Part shown: piece after piece, positions 39,510 to 48,707 of the stretch
Numbering within the stretch: position 1 is the stretch's first letter
Layout: the number at the start of each line of letters is the position of its first letter
Origin: Clostridium fungisolvens
GTDB taxonomy: Bacteria; Bacillota; Clostridia; Clostridiales; Clostridiaceae
Assembly: GCF_014193895.1 (NCBI RefSeq)
Contig: NZ_BLZR01000001.1
Location: 3,720,001 to 3,784,000 of the forward strand
DNA length: 64,000 nucleotides
Direction: 5' to 3'
Position numbers and translations under genes: made by a program
The notes under the pieces: model-generated
Databases searched by the model: none
Told to the model about the DNA's origin: nothing
Seen by the model: only the letters and a program-made list of their open reading frames with translations

Positions 39510-39532
39510 GTACTATTGTTAGGGGTGATAAA

Positions 39533-40366
39533 ATGTGTTACACAGGTATAAGTGCTCAGTCCTTCAATCCTCAAATATTATATGTTTTTGATGCTGTGAA
39601 TAGAGGGGCCATGGAGACTCAATATCATAGTCATGACTTTATTGAGCTAAGCATTATTATCGATGGATTTGTTGAATATAATATTGAAAAAGAATGTATG
39701 ATGATAAATAAGGGCGATATACTTCTTTTTAACCCAGGTGTGTATCATAGAGAATTTATAACTGAAGAGTCAGATCTGCATGAACTTCATATTGGCATAA
39801 CTAACTTCCGTTTGGAAGGCTTTAAGAAAAACTTTATATTAACCAAGGACAATTTTCCTGTAATAAGATTAAAGAGGCATGCAGAAGAATTTTTTAATTG
39901 TTGTAATGATATAATAGAAGAGCAAAAAAATAATGCACTTGGATATGATTTAGTGTTAAAGGCTTTAGTTATGAAACTTTTAGTTATACTTCTTAGGGAA
40001 ACTCATTTTAAGGAAAGCGTAAAAAATACAGTAAAATATTCTTTTGAATCAACTGATAAGCAAAACTTAGTAAAGTCAATAATAGATTTTATGAATGAAA
40101 ACTATATGAATGAGATTTCTTTAGATAAAATAGCTAAAAACATGTACCTAAGTCCAGTATATATTTCTAAAATATTTAAAGAAGAGACAGGTGACTCTCC
40201 TATAAATTACTTAATAAAAATAAGATTAGAAAAAGCTAAAGCTCTGTTAGAGATGGAAAGGTTACCAGTAAAGCTAGCAGCTAAAAGTGTCGGTTATGAG
40301 GATGCATATTACTTTAGTAAGTTATTTAAGAAGTACTACGGAGTTTCTCCTTCAAAAGTTAGTTAA
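39533..40366 (+). CDS. AraC-family transcriptional regulator
   Basis: 277 residues: an N-terminal cupin-like sensing domain (about 10-140, HSHDFIELSIIIDG, DILLFNPGVYHRE) and a C-terminal double helix-turn-helix (about 178-277) with ISLDKIAKNMYLSPVYISKIFK and the AraC signature SVGYEDAYYFSKLFKKYYGVSPS. RBS AGGGGTGAT. It is divergent from the ABC exporter genes across a 238-bp gap, so it probably controls them; the ligand is unknown. Confidence 0.92.
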   Translation: MCYTGISAQSFNPQILYVFDAVNRGAMETQYHSHDFIELSIIIDGFVEYNIEKECMMINKGDILLFNPGVYHREFITEESDLHELHIGITNFRLEGFKKNFILTKDNFPVIRLKRHAEEFFNCCNDIIEEQKNNALGYDLVLKALVMKLLVILLRETHFKESVKNTVKYSFESTDKQNLVKSIIDFMNENYMNEISLDKIAKNMYLSPVYISKIFKEETGDSPINYLIKIRLEKAKALLEMERLPVKLAAKSVGYEDAYYFSKLFKKYYGVSPSKVS

Positions 40367-40373
40367 TATTATA

Positions 40374-40420
40374 AGACCATGCATAATTGGATTTAAAACT
40401 TCAATTATGCATGGTCTTTA
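40374..40420 (+). terminator. Terminator of the AraC-family gene
   Basis: AAGACCATGCATAATTG and CAATTATGCATGGTCTT form a 17-bp perfect stem with a T-rich tail. Confidence 0.88.
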
Positions 40421-40502
40421 ATTTAGTGCTAGTTGAACAACTTGGGATCATTGCAACCTAATATTGAACATCGTACTACATCATAACTATATGCATAAAG
40501 CT

Positions 40503-40826
40503 TTAGTCTTGAAAATTGATAGTTTCAAATAAGAATTTCTTTAAAGCTTCATTTATATCGATATTCATACGCTTCGCTAAAACAATAATCCACCATATAC
40601 ATTCGCTAAGTTTATGTTCAAGTTGTAATATATTATCTCCATCTGCTGGCCATCGCCCTTGCTGAGACATTGTTAGTCGACCAACTAATCCAGCATCAGT
40701 TAAGAAAGCTAGTGCATCTTCTTCCACAGTCCATTCTTTTTCGTGAAATTGTCTTTCAAGTTGATGATAACTAGTTCTAATTTGAACGGAACGTTCAACT
40801 ATTTCACTAAAGGTTAAATTACTCAT
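40503..40826 (-). CDS. MazG-like all-alpha NTP pyrophosphohydrolase family protein
   Basis: 107 residues, all helical, with KEWTVEEDALAFLTDAGLVGRL and LEHKLSECIWWIIVLAKRMNIDI resembling the paired acidic helices of MazG-like nucleotide pyrophosphohydrolases. Its Glu/Asp spacing is not the full canonical ExxE...ExxD set, so activity is uncertain. RBS AGGGGA. It stands alone between an AraC-family gene and an NlpC/P60 gene. Confidence 0.6.
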   Translation of the reverse strand: MSNLTFSEIVERSVQIRTSYHQLERQFHEKEWTVEEDALAFLTDAGLVGRLTMSQQGRWPADGDNILQLEHKLSECIWWIIVLAKRMNIDINEALKKFLFETINFQD

Positions 40827-40942
40827 GCTTTATCCCCTATCTTATAATCTTTTATTGTTTACCTTTACCATTATAATAGTATTATTATGACACCAGTCTG
40901 TCATATTTAGTAATGATTTATAAATTGATGAAAGAAGACAAA

Positions 40943-40970
40943 AAAGCCTGTGCTTATCAGCACAGGCTTT
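40943..40970 (-). terminator. Terminator of the NlpC/P60 gene
   Basis: AAAGCCTGTGC / GCACAGGCTTT with a 6-base loop, followed on the minus strand by T-rich DNA; 18 bp past the gene stop. Confidence 0.9.
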
Positions 40971-40987
40971 AATTAGCTTATATAACT

Positions 40988-41620
40988 TTAGTTCTTTATT
41001 CGTCTTGCTCCAGCATACCTGCTAGCATAATAAGATTCACTTAAAGAACTTACAGTTACATTCTTTCCTGATGATGGCGCATGAATAAAATCTCCACCAC
41101 CTATATATATTCCAACATGACTTATTGAACCATAAGTATTGAAGAACACTAGGTCTCCTGGACTAAGATTTCCTTTAGATACTGAAGTACCCATAGCATA
41201 CTGAGCACCAGTATAATGTGGCAAGCTTACACCAAGCTTAGCATAAACATATTGAGTAAGACCAGAACAATCAAAAGCTCTTGGTCCAGCTGCACCAAAT
41301 ACATAAGGTGTACCTAAGTATTGGTATGCAATTGAAACTGCACCGCCACCTGCGGTTGAAGTGCCTCCTCTTGAAGCCTTTGTACTTCCATTTGATTTGC
41401 TACTTCCAGTTGACTTGCTTTTAGATTTTGAATCGCTGCTGTCTTCGCTCTTTGGCGATACAATTGTTTTATTGTTGCTCTTTAGTTCAGCTGTCTTTAA
41501 AACTATCCCCTGTTCACTCTTAGCCGTTGTGTCTGCTTTCGCTTCCCTAGATGAGGCTAGTCCAAACGCTAAAGTTGAGCAAATAAAGCCTGCTGCTATA
41601 ATCTTAAGTCCTTTCCTCAT
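40988..41620 (-). CDS. Secreted NlpC/P60 peptidoglycan endopeptidase
   Basis: 210 residues from the ATG at 41618-41620 after AGAGGGGAG. Signal peptide (about 1-29), a Ser/Lys/Thr-rich linker (about 50-88), then an NlpC/P60 domain with the catalytic Cys in FDCSGLTQYVY, the His in SHVGIYIGGG, and the third polar residue His in DFIHAPSSG. It would cleave stem-peptide bonds in the wall. There are no SH3 or LysM modules; the flexible linker takes their place. Confidence 0.9.
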   Translation of the reverse strand: MRKGLKIIAAGFICSTLAFGLASSREAKADTTAKSEQGIVLKTAELKSNNKTIVSPKSEDSSDSKSKSKSTGSSKSNGSTKASRGGTSTAGGGAVSIAYQYLGTPYVFGAAGPRAFDCSGLTQYVYAKLGVSLPHYTGAQYAMGTSVSKGNLSPGDLVFFNTYGSISHVGIYIGGGDFIHAPSSGKNVTVSSLSESYYASRYAGARRIKN

Positions 41621-42197
41621 TATGTTCTCCCCTCTCATACTTAATTATCCCCTAAGTCTCTTTTTCCAATGTTAACCTTTTCATTCATATATGCAAATTT
41701 GTTTGTCACCACTTTGTAACTACCTTTACATTATAGTAAACTTTTGTATGGTAGGTCAAGGAATTTAATAAAATATTTATGAAATATTCATAAACATTTT
41801 TATTTTTACTAATAAAACTTTACATTACCATCTTATTTATAAATTCCCACTAGTATTTTTATTAATTTAGCAATAGCCACTAAATTTCGAGTCATGTGGC
41901 AACTGCTACTTTTAATTTTCTATTGTTTATCTCACTCTCAATGTTAAATATCTCTTGATAAGAGATAAAATATTACTTAATTCTAAATTATCATCAATCA
42001 GAAAATAAGGCTATGTTTAGGAATATTGTTGAAATTAAAATCATATTAATTCTTTGCGTAAGCTCATTAAGGCGTCGGATGATTAACCAATTAATTTCAA
42101 CACAGTACTTTAACAGCATCAAAAATAAATGACCACTAAGAATTTTTATTTTCTTTCATGGCCATCTATCTTTCTTATATTAAATTTTCTTGTATTT
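41621..42197. other. Gap upstream of the NlpC/P60 gene
   Basis: 577 bp without a gene. It carries the internally deleted family B element (42009-42116) and AT-rich DNA that must include the hydrolase promoter. I see no other structure. Confidence 0.5.
42009..42116. repeat. Family B MITE-like element, internally deleted copy B2
   Basis: The left end GGCTATGTTTAGGAATATTG, then TTGAAATTA, joins directly to AAATCATATTAATTC; the right part then matches the end of the full copy at 61864 (TCTTTGCGTAAGCTCATT, AACCAATTAATTTCAA). About 120 bp of interior are missing relative to that copy. Confidence 0.75.
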
Positions 42198-43655
42198 TTA
42201 CTTTATTTCCTTTAATACATTAAGTAAATAATCCCATATATTTTTTACAGAAGTTATACTCATATGCTCGTTTGGAGTATGAACATCGTATAGATTAGGA
42301 CCAAAAGAAATCATATCTATATCTGATCCTAACCTTTCAGTAAACAAACCACATTCTAATCCAGCATGAATTGCTAGTATTTCTGGCTCTTTTCCTGTCA
42401 TTGTCTTATATACTTCTTGACATATAGTTCTTATCTTAGACTCTGGATTGTATTGCCATTCTGGATAATCAGCAGATGTTTCAAACTCTGCTCCTATAAG
42501 CTCTGCAATGTTTTTAGTTCTTGTAATTATTTCGTCTTTTAACGATCCAACTGAACTTCTTGTAGCACTATCATACTCTACTGTAGCATCAGATGTAGTA
42601 ACGACCCCTAAATTTGTAGAACTTTGAACAAGTCCTGGAATATCCATGCTCATTGTATCTATTCCATTTGGTAAAAGATATAATAGTTCTACAGCTTTCT
42701 TTGTAGTATTCTTAGTGAACACTTTTTCTACTGCTGTATCAACCAATTCAAATTCTATCTTAACATCTGGGTCTGCTGCTTTTAACTCATTGCTTAATAT
42801 TTGGTTCCAAGTGTCGATCTTCTCTTTGATAACTTCCAATTTATCGCTTGGGAATACAATTAGAGAATCATGCTCTCTAGGTATTGCATTATTTTTTGAA
42901 CCACCATTAGTAGCTACTAAGTTAAAATCAACTTCTTCAAGAATACTCTTAAGTACTCTTCCCATTATCTTATTGGAATTTCCTCTTTCCTTATTTATTT
43001 CCATTCCTGAATGTCCGCCTTTAAGACCTCTTACTCTCACTTCAGCCTTTGAAACGCCATTCTTTACAGCTTCCCATTCTATGTTCAAAACTGCTTTATT
43101 TCTTATTCCGCCAGCACAGCTTACAAGTAAGAATCCTTCTTCTTCAGAATCTAAGTTTAAAAGTATCTTACCGCTTATATGTTCAGGACTTAGGTTCATA
43201 GCTCCTCCCATTCCAGCTTCTTCATCTGAAGTTATAAGAACTTCAAGTGGTGGATGAACTATCTCTTTTGAGCTTAATATTGCTAAAGCATACGCTACAG
43301 CAATTCCATTATCTGCTCCTAGTGTTGTACCTGTGGCAAATACATTATCCCCCTCTATTCTTAGCTTAAGAGGATCTTTTTCAAAATCATGCTCAGTTCC
43401 CTTATTTTTTTCACAAACCATATCCATATGGCCTTGAATTATAACTATTGGAGCATTTTCATAGCCTTTTGTCCCTGGCTTCTTTATTATTACATTCAAG
43501 CTAGAATCCTGGACAACATCTAATCCATGACTCTTAGCAAAATTAACTAAATAATCACTTATCTCTTTTTCATTTCCAGAGCCTCTAGGAATCTGAGAAA
43601 TTTCTTCAAAATAATTAAAAACATCTTTTGGTTCTAAATGTGATAAAACTCCCAT
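42198..43655 (-). CDS. pepD: Aminoacyl-histidine dipeptidase (M20C, PepD)
   Basis: Zinc dipeptidase of broad specificity for Xaa-His and other dipeptides. 485 residues; metal ligands in IIQGHMDMV (His), LGADNGIAVA (Asp), TSDEEAGMGGA (general base and ligand Glu), LNLDSEEEG (Asp) and IHAGLECG (His). A lid/dimerisation domain lies in the middle (about 200-370). RBS AAAGGAAG. Monocistronic. Confidence 0.93.
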   Translation of the reverse strand: MGVLSHLEPKDVFNYFEEISQIPRGSGNEKEISDYLVNFAKSHGLDVVQDSSLNVIIKKPGTKGYENAPIVIIQGHMDMVCEKNKGTEHDFEKDPLKLRIEGDNVFATGTTLGADNGIAVAYALAILSSKEIVHPPLEVLITSDEEAGMGGAMNLSPEHISGKILLNLDSEEEGFLLVSCAGGIRNKAVLNIEWEAVKNGVSKAEVRVRGLKGGHSGMEINKERGNSNKIMGRVLKSILEEVDFNLVATNGGSKNNAIPREHDSLIVFPSDKLEVIKEKIDTWNQILSNELKAADPDVKIEFELVDTAVEKVFTKNTTKKAVELLYLLPNGIDTMSMDIPGLVQSSTNLGVVTTSDATVEYDSATRSSVGSLKDEIITRTKNIAELIGAEFETSADYPEWQYNPESKIRTICQEVYKTMTGKEPEILAIHAGLECGLFTERLGSDIDMISFGPNLYDVHTPNEHMSITSVKNIWDYLLNVLKEIK

Positions 43656-44155
43656 ATTTATTACATCTTCCTTTCAATATTTAAATTGTATGGTAAAATA
43701 ATACTATAACCACTTTAAAAGTGTTTTATCTATATTTATAATATAGCATATTAATCCTTTAAATACATATTCTTTAACCTCTAAGCAATTTTAACTTTTA
43801 GAATTTTCTCATTTTATAATTATCATTTTTTATCAATATTGCTCTCTATTATAATATATCTTTAAAATTATAGTTGAAATTAAAGTATTTTATCAAATTA
43901 TGTACTTACCTATTAATGTCACTAAAATACGCTCTAGATATACATATTAATTTTAATAAGTTATTCAAAGATGACCTAATTTAAATTGTTCATACTGGGA
44001 ATATTATAGATGTACTCCGTTATAATTAGGCTTACATTTTCAAATTCTCTTCTAGAGTTTTGACATAGGAACTCTTTAAACCAGAAGAGTCATGAACGCG
44101 GTATTGTAATTAAACAAGTACATCTTTATATAAAATAAATTTGTGAGGTGTTTAT
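43656..44155. other. Divergent gap between pepD and pyk with a palindrome
   Basis: 500 bp. The only structure I see is 44007-44125: outer ends AGATGTACT (44009-44017) and AGTACATCT (44117-44125), with inner CTCTTCT/AGAAGAG pairing, a diverged member of family C that ends 30 bp before the pyk start. The rest is AT-rich. Confidence 0.5.
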
Positions 44156-45574
44156 ATGCAGAAAACAAAAATGATTTTTACAATTGGTCCTGCAAGTGAT
44201 AATGAAGACATATTAAAAAAATTTATTGAAATCGGGATGAGTGCGGCAAGATTAAACTTTTCTCACGGAACCCATGAAGATCATAAAATTAAAATAGATC
44301 TAATTAAGAAATTAAGAGATGAACTTAATTCCCCTACTGCTATCTTAATGGATATAAAAGGCCCTAAAATAAGAACTCATAACTTTGTTAATAACGAGGC
44401 TACACTTAAAGAAGGTAACAAATTTATATTTAGCTGTGGTGGAGAAATCCTTGGAGATGAAACAAAATGTTCTATTTCATATGATGTTCTTTATGAAGAT
44501 ATAAAACCAGGTGGAACTATCCTTGTGGATGATGGATTATTAGAATTCAGGGTAGATAAAGTAGAGGGAAAAGATATTATATGCACAGTAGTAGTTGGTG
44601 GAACTATGAAAAACCATAAAGGAGTAAATGTACCTAATGTAAACATAAAACTTCCGGGCATAACTGACAAAGACAAAGAAGATTTAAAATTTGGTTGCGA
44701 GATGGGTGTTGATTTTGTTGCAGCTTCGTTTGTAAGAAAGGCTTCTGATGTATCAGAAATACGTTCTCTTCTTGACGAACATGGTGGTACAGACATTAAG
44801 ATAATATCTAAAATTGAAAGCCAGGAAGGTGTTAATAACATAGATTCTATAATTGAGGTTTCTGATGGAATTATGGTAGCTAGAGGTGACATGGGAGTAG
44901 AAATCCCCATAGAAAAAGTACCTATAATACAAAAATCTATTATCAGAAAATGTAATGAAGCTGGAAAGATAGTTATTACCGCTACACAAATGCTTGATTC
45001 AATGATTAGAAATTCCAGACCTACAAGAGCTGAAGCATGTGATATATGCAATGCAATATTTGATGGCACAGATGCAATAATGCTTAGTGGAGAAAGTGCC
45101 TCTGGTAATTATCCAATTGAAGCTGCTAGCACAATGTCTAGAATAGCTAAAGAAACTGAAGCAAATTTAGATTATGGTCATCTTATGAGAAGACTTAAGG
45201 AGCCAAGTCTTTCTGCTTTTGGTGATGCAATAAGCTACTCTGCAGCTAAAACAGCACTTAAATTCCCTACAAAGGCTATTGTTGCTGCTACTCAAAGTGG
45301 CGCTACTGCAAGATTATTATCTAAATACAGACCAAGCTGTCCAATAGTTGCTATAACCCCTAACGATAATGTAAGAAGACATCTATCTTTAAATTTTGGA
45401 GTTATTCCTAGAATTTGTAGAGAGTTTAGCACTACAGATGAAATAATAAATGAGGCTAAAAATGCTGCTGTAGAAGTTGGTATTGCAACTACAGGTGAAA
45501 ATATAATAGTAGCTGCAGGAATGCCTACAGCTCATACTGGTGGTACAAATATGCTTAAGATAGAGAAGTTATAA
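44156..45574 (+). CDS. pyk: Pyruvate kinase
   Basis: Transfers phosphate from phosphoenolpyruvate to ADP. 472 residues, the short form without the C-terminal PEP-utiliser-like domain of Bacillus. Motifs: RLNFSHGTHEDH, DIKGPKIRTH, KIESQEGVNNID with the catalytic Lys, MVARGDMGVEIP, and TATQMLDSMIRN. RBS GAGGTG. A terminator shared with the convergent TPR gene follows. Confidence 0.97.
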   Translation: MQKTKMIFTIGPASDNEDILKKFIEIGMSAARLNFSHGTHEDHKIKIDLIKKLRDELNSPTAILMDIKGPKIRTHNFVNNEATLKEGNKFIFSCGGEILGDETKCSISYDVLYEDIKPGGTILVDDGLLEFRVDKVEGKDIICTVVVGGTMKNHKGVNVPNVNIKLPGITDKDKEDLKFGCEMGVDFVAASFVRKASDVSEIRSLLDEHGGTDIKIISKIESQEGVNNIDSIIEVSDGIMVARGDMGVEIPIEKVPIIQKSIIRKCNEAGKIVITATQMLDSMIRNSRPTRAEACDICNAIFDGTDAIMLSGESASGNYPIEAASTMSRIAKETEANLDYGHLMRRLKEPSLSAFGDAISYSAAKTALKFPTKAIVAATQSGATARLLSKYRPSCPIVAITPNDNVRRHLSLNFGVIPRICREFSTTDEIINEAKNAAVEVGIATTGENIIVAAGMPTAHTGGTNMLKIEKL

Positions 45575-45591
45575 TTTTCTATGTAGCGAAA

Positions 45592-45622
45592 AAGACAGTG
45601 GTTTTCCACTGTCTTATTTTTG
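45592..45622. terminator. Bidirectional terminator between pyk and the TPR gene
   Basis: AAGACAGTGG, TTTT loop, CCACTGTCTT, then ATTTTTG on the plus strand, with A-rich DNA on the other side. It overlaps the stop of the TPR gene. Confidence 0.88.
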
Positions 45623-46126
45623 TTCAATCTTATCCTTAAGAAACTTACTATTAGTTTGATATTTAAGCAGTTTTTTGTATATTATTTTAGCTTCATCTAT
45701 TTGTCCTGTATATTCATAGCTTTGAGCAAGTTTTAAAAATATATCTATATCCTCATTAAGCTTACTTCCATCTATCTGTTTTATTATATTGATAAATTCT
45801 TGATAATTTTTATTTTCATATAAACATAAAGCTTTGATTATATGTACTTTTAAATTATCATTGTAATAATAATGATTACATTCTACAATGCACTGATCAT
45901 AGCTTTCACTAGAATATAATCTAAGTATTTCTTCAAACTTAATTACTTGTTCACTTTTGTTTTTCTTTATTTGGTAAGCTATATACACCATATAAATAAT
46001 AACAATTAAGAATAATGGTGGTGTAATTAGAGCTAATACAAGAAGTATTAACCCTATTGTAATTTTAACTCTTAAATTGTTTTTTTCAGATTGAAGATAA
46101 AATGGCTTTGAGCTTTTATTTTGCAT
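45614..46126 (-). CDS. Small membrane-anchored TPR-like protein
   Basis: 170 residues: a basic cytoplasmic start, a hydrophobic segment (about 21-48, possibly two short helices), then helical repeats (about 70-165) resembling tetratricopeptide units (YDQCIVECNHYYYNDNLK, AQSYEYTGQIDEAKIIYKK). No catalytic motif. It begins 18 bp downstream of the S1-repeat gene and is likely cotranscribed. Function unknown. Confidence 0.7.
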   Translation of the reverse strand: MQNKSSKPFYLQSEKNNLRVKITIGLILLVLALITPPLFLIVIIYMVYIAYQIKKNKSEQVIKFEEILRLYSSESYDQCIVECNHYYYNDNLKVHIIKALCLYENKNYQEFINIIKQIDGSKLNEDIDIFLKLAQSYEYTGQIDEAKIIYKKLLKYQTNSKFLKDKIEQK

Positions 46127-46144
46127 TATTCCTCCGAACTAATT

Positions 46145-47305
46145 TTAAAGATTCTTAAATAAGTCTCCAAAAAGCTCTCCTAAACTAGCACCTTCTGCGC
46201 TATCATTATATTGTAAATATTCCTTTGATTTCTCTGAGGCTTCTTTTATGCTAAGGCTTATTCTGTGATTATTTTCATCTATATCTAATATTTTTACTTT
46301 TACCATATCATTGATATTTAATGCATCTGAAGGTTTTGCTATATTTTCTTCTGATATCTCAGCAATATGAACAAGTCCTTCTACACCTGGTTCCAATTCT
46401 ACAAAAGCACCAAAATTCATGAATTTTACTACTCTTCCTTGTACAACATCATTAACTTTATATCTAGCTCTTATATTAGTCCAAGGGTTAGTAGATACAT
46501 CCTTAAGCGCAAGAGATATTCTGTTCTTCTTTTGATCTACTTCTTGTATGAATACTTCTACTTCATCCCCTAGTGAAACTACTTCTGAAGGATCACTTAT
46601 TCTCTTCCATGAAAGATCAGAAACATGTATAAGTCCTTCTATTCCACCTAAATCTACGAAAGCTCCAAACTTTGCAAGTCTAACAACTTTACCATTTACT
46701 TTTTGTCCTACACTTAAGGACTTCCATGCTTTTTCTTTTTTCTTTTCTCTTTCCTCTGTTTCAATTACTCTTCTTGAAGCAACAACTTTCTTTTTATCTC
46801 CATCAAACTCTATTATAGCAACTTCTACTACGTTATTAGCAAATTGATTAAAGTTATCTCTCCATTCAAAAGCTCCTTGAGAACCTGGAATAAATACTCT
46901 TATTCCTTTATATAATGCTACAAAACCACCTTTAACTTGTTCTTTAACCTTAACTTCAATAACCTTTTTGTTTTCAAAAGCTTCTTTTATATCATCCCAA
47001 ACCTTAATTTCATCTGCTTTCTTCTTTGATAATACTACATTACCTTCTCCGTCATCTGTACTTAATATCATTACATCTATTTCATCATCTACCTTTAACA
47101 ATTCAGATAGATCAACATCTGCTTCATCAGTAACTTCATTGCGGGAAATTATTCCGTCAGCAAAATAGTTAATATTTACAAAAACCTCATCCTTGGTAAC
47201 ATTTATTATTTTACCTTTTATAATGTCTCCAGAATGAATTCTTTTAAAGTCATAATTATCCATCATTGCTCCCATTGACATTTCTTGTGTTAAATCTTTT
47301 TCCAT
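46145..47305 (-). CDS. Four-S1-domain RNA-binding protein (ribosomal S1-like)
   Basis: 386 residues from the ATG at 47303-47305, which follows AAGGAG. Four S1 repeats at about 22-90, 105-170, 190-258 and 275-345, each opening with a variant of G-x-V and the later ones carrying FGAFVDLGG-IEGLIHVS and FGAFVELEPGVEGLVHIAE. In many clostridia an S1 protein is fused to or follows IspH (LytB); here it is free-standing. Likely role: binding mRNA at the ribosome, though low-GC Gram-positive S1-like proteins are not equivalent to the E. coli subunit. Confidence 0.88.
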   Translation of the reverse strand: MEKDLTQEMSMGAMMDNYDFKRIHSGDIIKGKIINVTKDEVFVNINYFADGIISRNEVTDEADVDLSELLKVDDEIDVMILSTDDGEGNVVLSKKKADEIKVWDDIKEAFENKKVIEVKVKEQVKGGFVALYKGIRVFIPGSQGAFEWRDNFNQFANNVVEVAIIEFDGDKKKVVASRRVIETEEREKKKEKAWKSLSVGQKVNGKVVRLAKFGAFVDLGGIEGLIHVSDLSWKRISDPSEVVSLGDEVEVFIQEVDQKKNRISLALKDVSTNPWTNIRARYKVNDVVQGRVVKFMNFGAFVELEPGVEGLVHIAEISEENIAKPSDALNINDMVKVKILDIDENNHRISLSIKEASEKSKEYLQYNDSAEGASLGELFGDLFKNL

Positions 47306-48072
47306 AATACACACTCCTTAGTATTAATGATATTTGTTCATTAATTTATTATGAGATTTATATATTGCATATTAACTACTAAAAATACAATCAGACCACA
47401 ACTTTTCTTTTCAAGTTACCTAAAAGAAAATGTAGACGATTATAGTTCAAATAATTAATTACTATATTACAGCTCCCTAACTATAATTTTACATAAGTAA
47501 AACTTTTTAAACAAGATGTAAACTAGACCAAAATTTACTTTGCCAAAAACTTCAAATATTTTATAATTATTATAGTTCCCTATGGTATAATCTTATTACA
47601 CTATGTTATATATCTAAATTAATTAGATGTTAATCTTATTAGCTAAAGACTATGAATGTTTTCACGATAAAACTGATTTATTTGTCTTCAACCCCTTAAC
47701 AACGCACGTCACATATATATATTCTTAAAATTCAATTTCAATCCTTAGGCTAATAAGAATTATTATATATTAGTACAGGCTTATTTTCTATAAACAATAA
47801 AAATTTTCTAAGTCATAAAATAGATACATTGAATTATGACAACTTATTTTTAATGTATTTATATATAAACACATAAAGAGTTATTAATTAACTTATTCAA
47901 TCTATGATATACGAAGAAAATGAAAGATATATTGAGAAATACTTAGAAACAATAGAATAAAAAACACAAAAGGTATCTCATAATACAATAAACGTTATTT
48001 TATAAGTTGAAATATAGTTTATAATACCATATAATAAAAACATCGCAAGGCGATTTGTTGGAGGTGTTTATC
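47306..48072. other. Large gap between S1-like and Psp-type genes
   Basis: 767 bp, very AT-rich. It contains TATAAT at 47586-47591 with no matching -35, an 18-codon frame at 47904-47960 without a ribosome binding site, and the strong promoter at 48007-48035. None of the three repeat families is present. I see no gene in it. Confidence 0.5.
48007..48035 (+). promoter_or_regulatory. Sigma-A-type promoter of the Psp-like operon
   Basis: TTGAAA (48007-48012), 17 bp, TATAAT (48030-48035). Transcription would start near 48042 and run into ATCGC-AAG-GCGAT, a small hairpin (48042-48054) directly before the GGAGG at 48060. Confidence 0.75.
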
Positions 48073-48693
48073 ATAAACCAAAATAAAAAGCGCTTTTTGT
48101 TTGGGTTGATCCTCACATTTGTATTTATTTTTTCAAGCTATACCATAGATGGTATAAATGCTTTTGGTGGATTTAGTAATAATCAAACTGTTTACGCAGC
48201 TTCAAAAGGTGGAAAATCTTCGAGCTTTAAATCTTCTAGTTCTTTTAGTTCATCTAAATCTTCTAGCAGTTATAAATCAGGATCCTTTTCAAGCGGAAGC
48301 AAATCAAGTTCAAGTAGCAGTTCTAGTTCAAGTAGTAGTTCAAGTTCATCGCCTTCGAAAGCAAGCAGTGGTTCTAAGTCATCAACTAGTGGTTACAAAT
48401 CAGGATCCTTTTCAAACTCAAAGCCTGACTCAAGCAGTAGTTCAAGTTCATCAAGTAGTAGCCCAGGTAGTTCAACTTCCTCTGGATCTCAGTATAATAG
48501 CGGATCTAAAAAATCCTATATACCAATACCGATACCTTTCTTTGGAAGAAGCAGTTATTCTGGCTATAACAGACCATTCTTTGGATACAGTTCACCATTT
48601 AGTGTGGTTGGCAGTGTATTCAAGATATTATTTACAATAATAATACTACTTATAATTATTCACTTAATAAAAAAATATATGAGAAGAAGATAA
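48073..48693 (+). CDS. Ser-rich secreted/membrane protein with apparent ATA start
   Basis: About 206 residues. The reading frame opens at an ATA (48073-48075) placed exactly where ATG is expected after TTGGAGGTG; no ATG occurs in frame until three codons from the end. In-frame TTG (48055, 48058) and GTG (48064) codons overlap or precede the ribosome binding site. The start NQNKKRFLFGLILTFVFIFS is a clear signal peptide. Residues about 45-140 are dominated by Ser (runs of up to 11), with a duplicated YKSGSFS unit, and a C-terminal helix (about 183-203) is followed by KKYMRRR. First gene of an operon with pspA (14 bp gap). Family not recognised. Confidence 0.65.
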   Translation: MNQNKKRFLFGLILTFVFIFSSYTIDGINAFGGFSNNQTVYAASKGGKSSSFKSSSSFSSSKSSSSYKSGSFSSGSKSSSSSSSSSSSSSSSSPSKASSGSKSSTSGYKSGSFSNSKPDSSSSSSSSSSSPGSSTSSGSQYNSGSKKSYIPIPIPFFGRSSYSGYNRPFFGYSSPFSVVGSVFKILFTIIILLIIIHLIKKYMRRR

Positions 48694-48707
48694 TAGGAGG
48701 AAAAATC

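Noticed and set aside
47904..47960. An 18-codon ATG frame in the long gap before the PspA operon
   Set aside because: No ribosome binding site and no recognisable content; expected by chance in 767 bp of AT-rich DNA.
48158..48640. A 160-codon plus-strand frame inside the Ser-rich gene, rich in Val, Leu and Gln
   Set aside because: It is the shifted reading of the repeated AGT/TCA tracts; it has no ribosome binding site, and the other frame has a signal peptide, a C-terminal helix and a basic tail.
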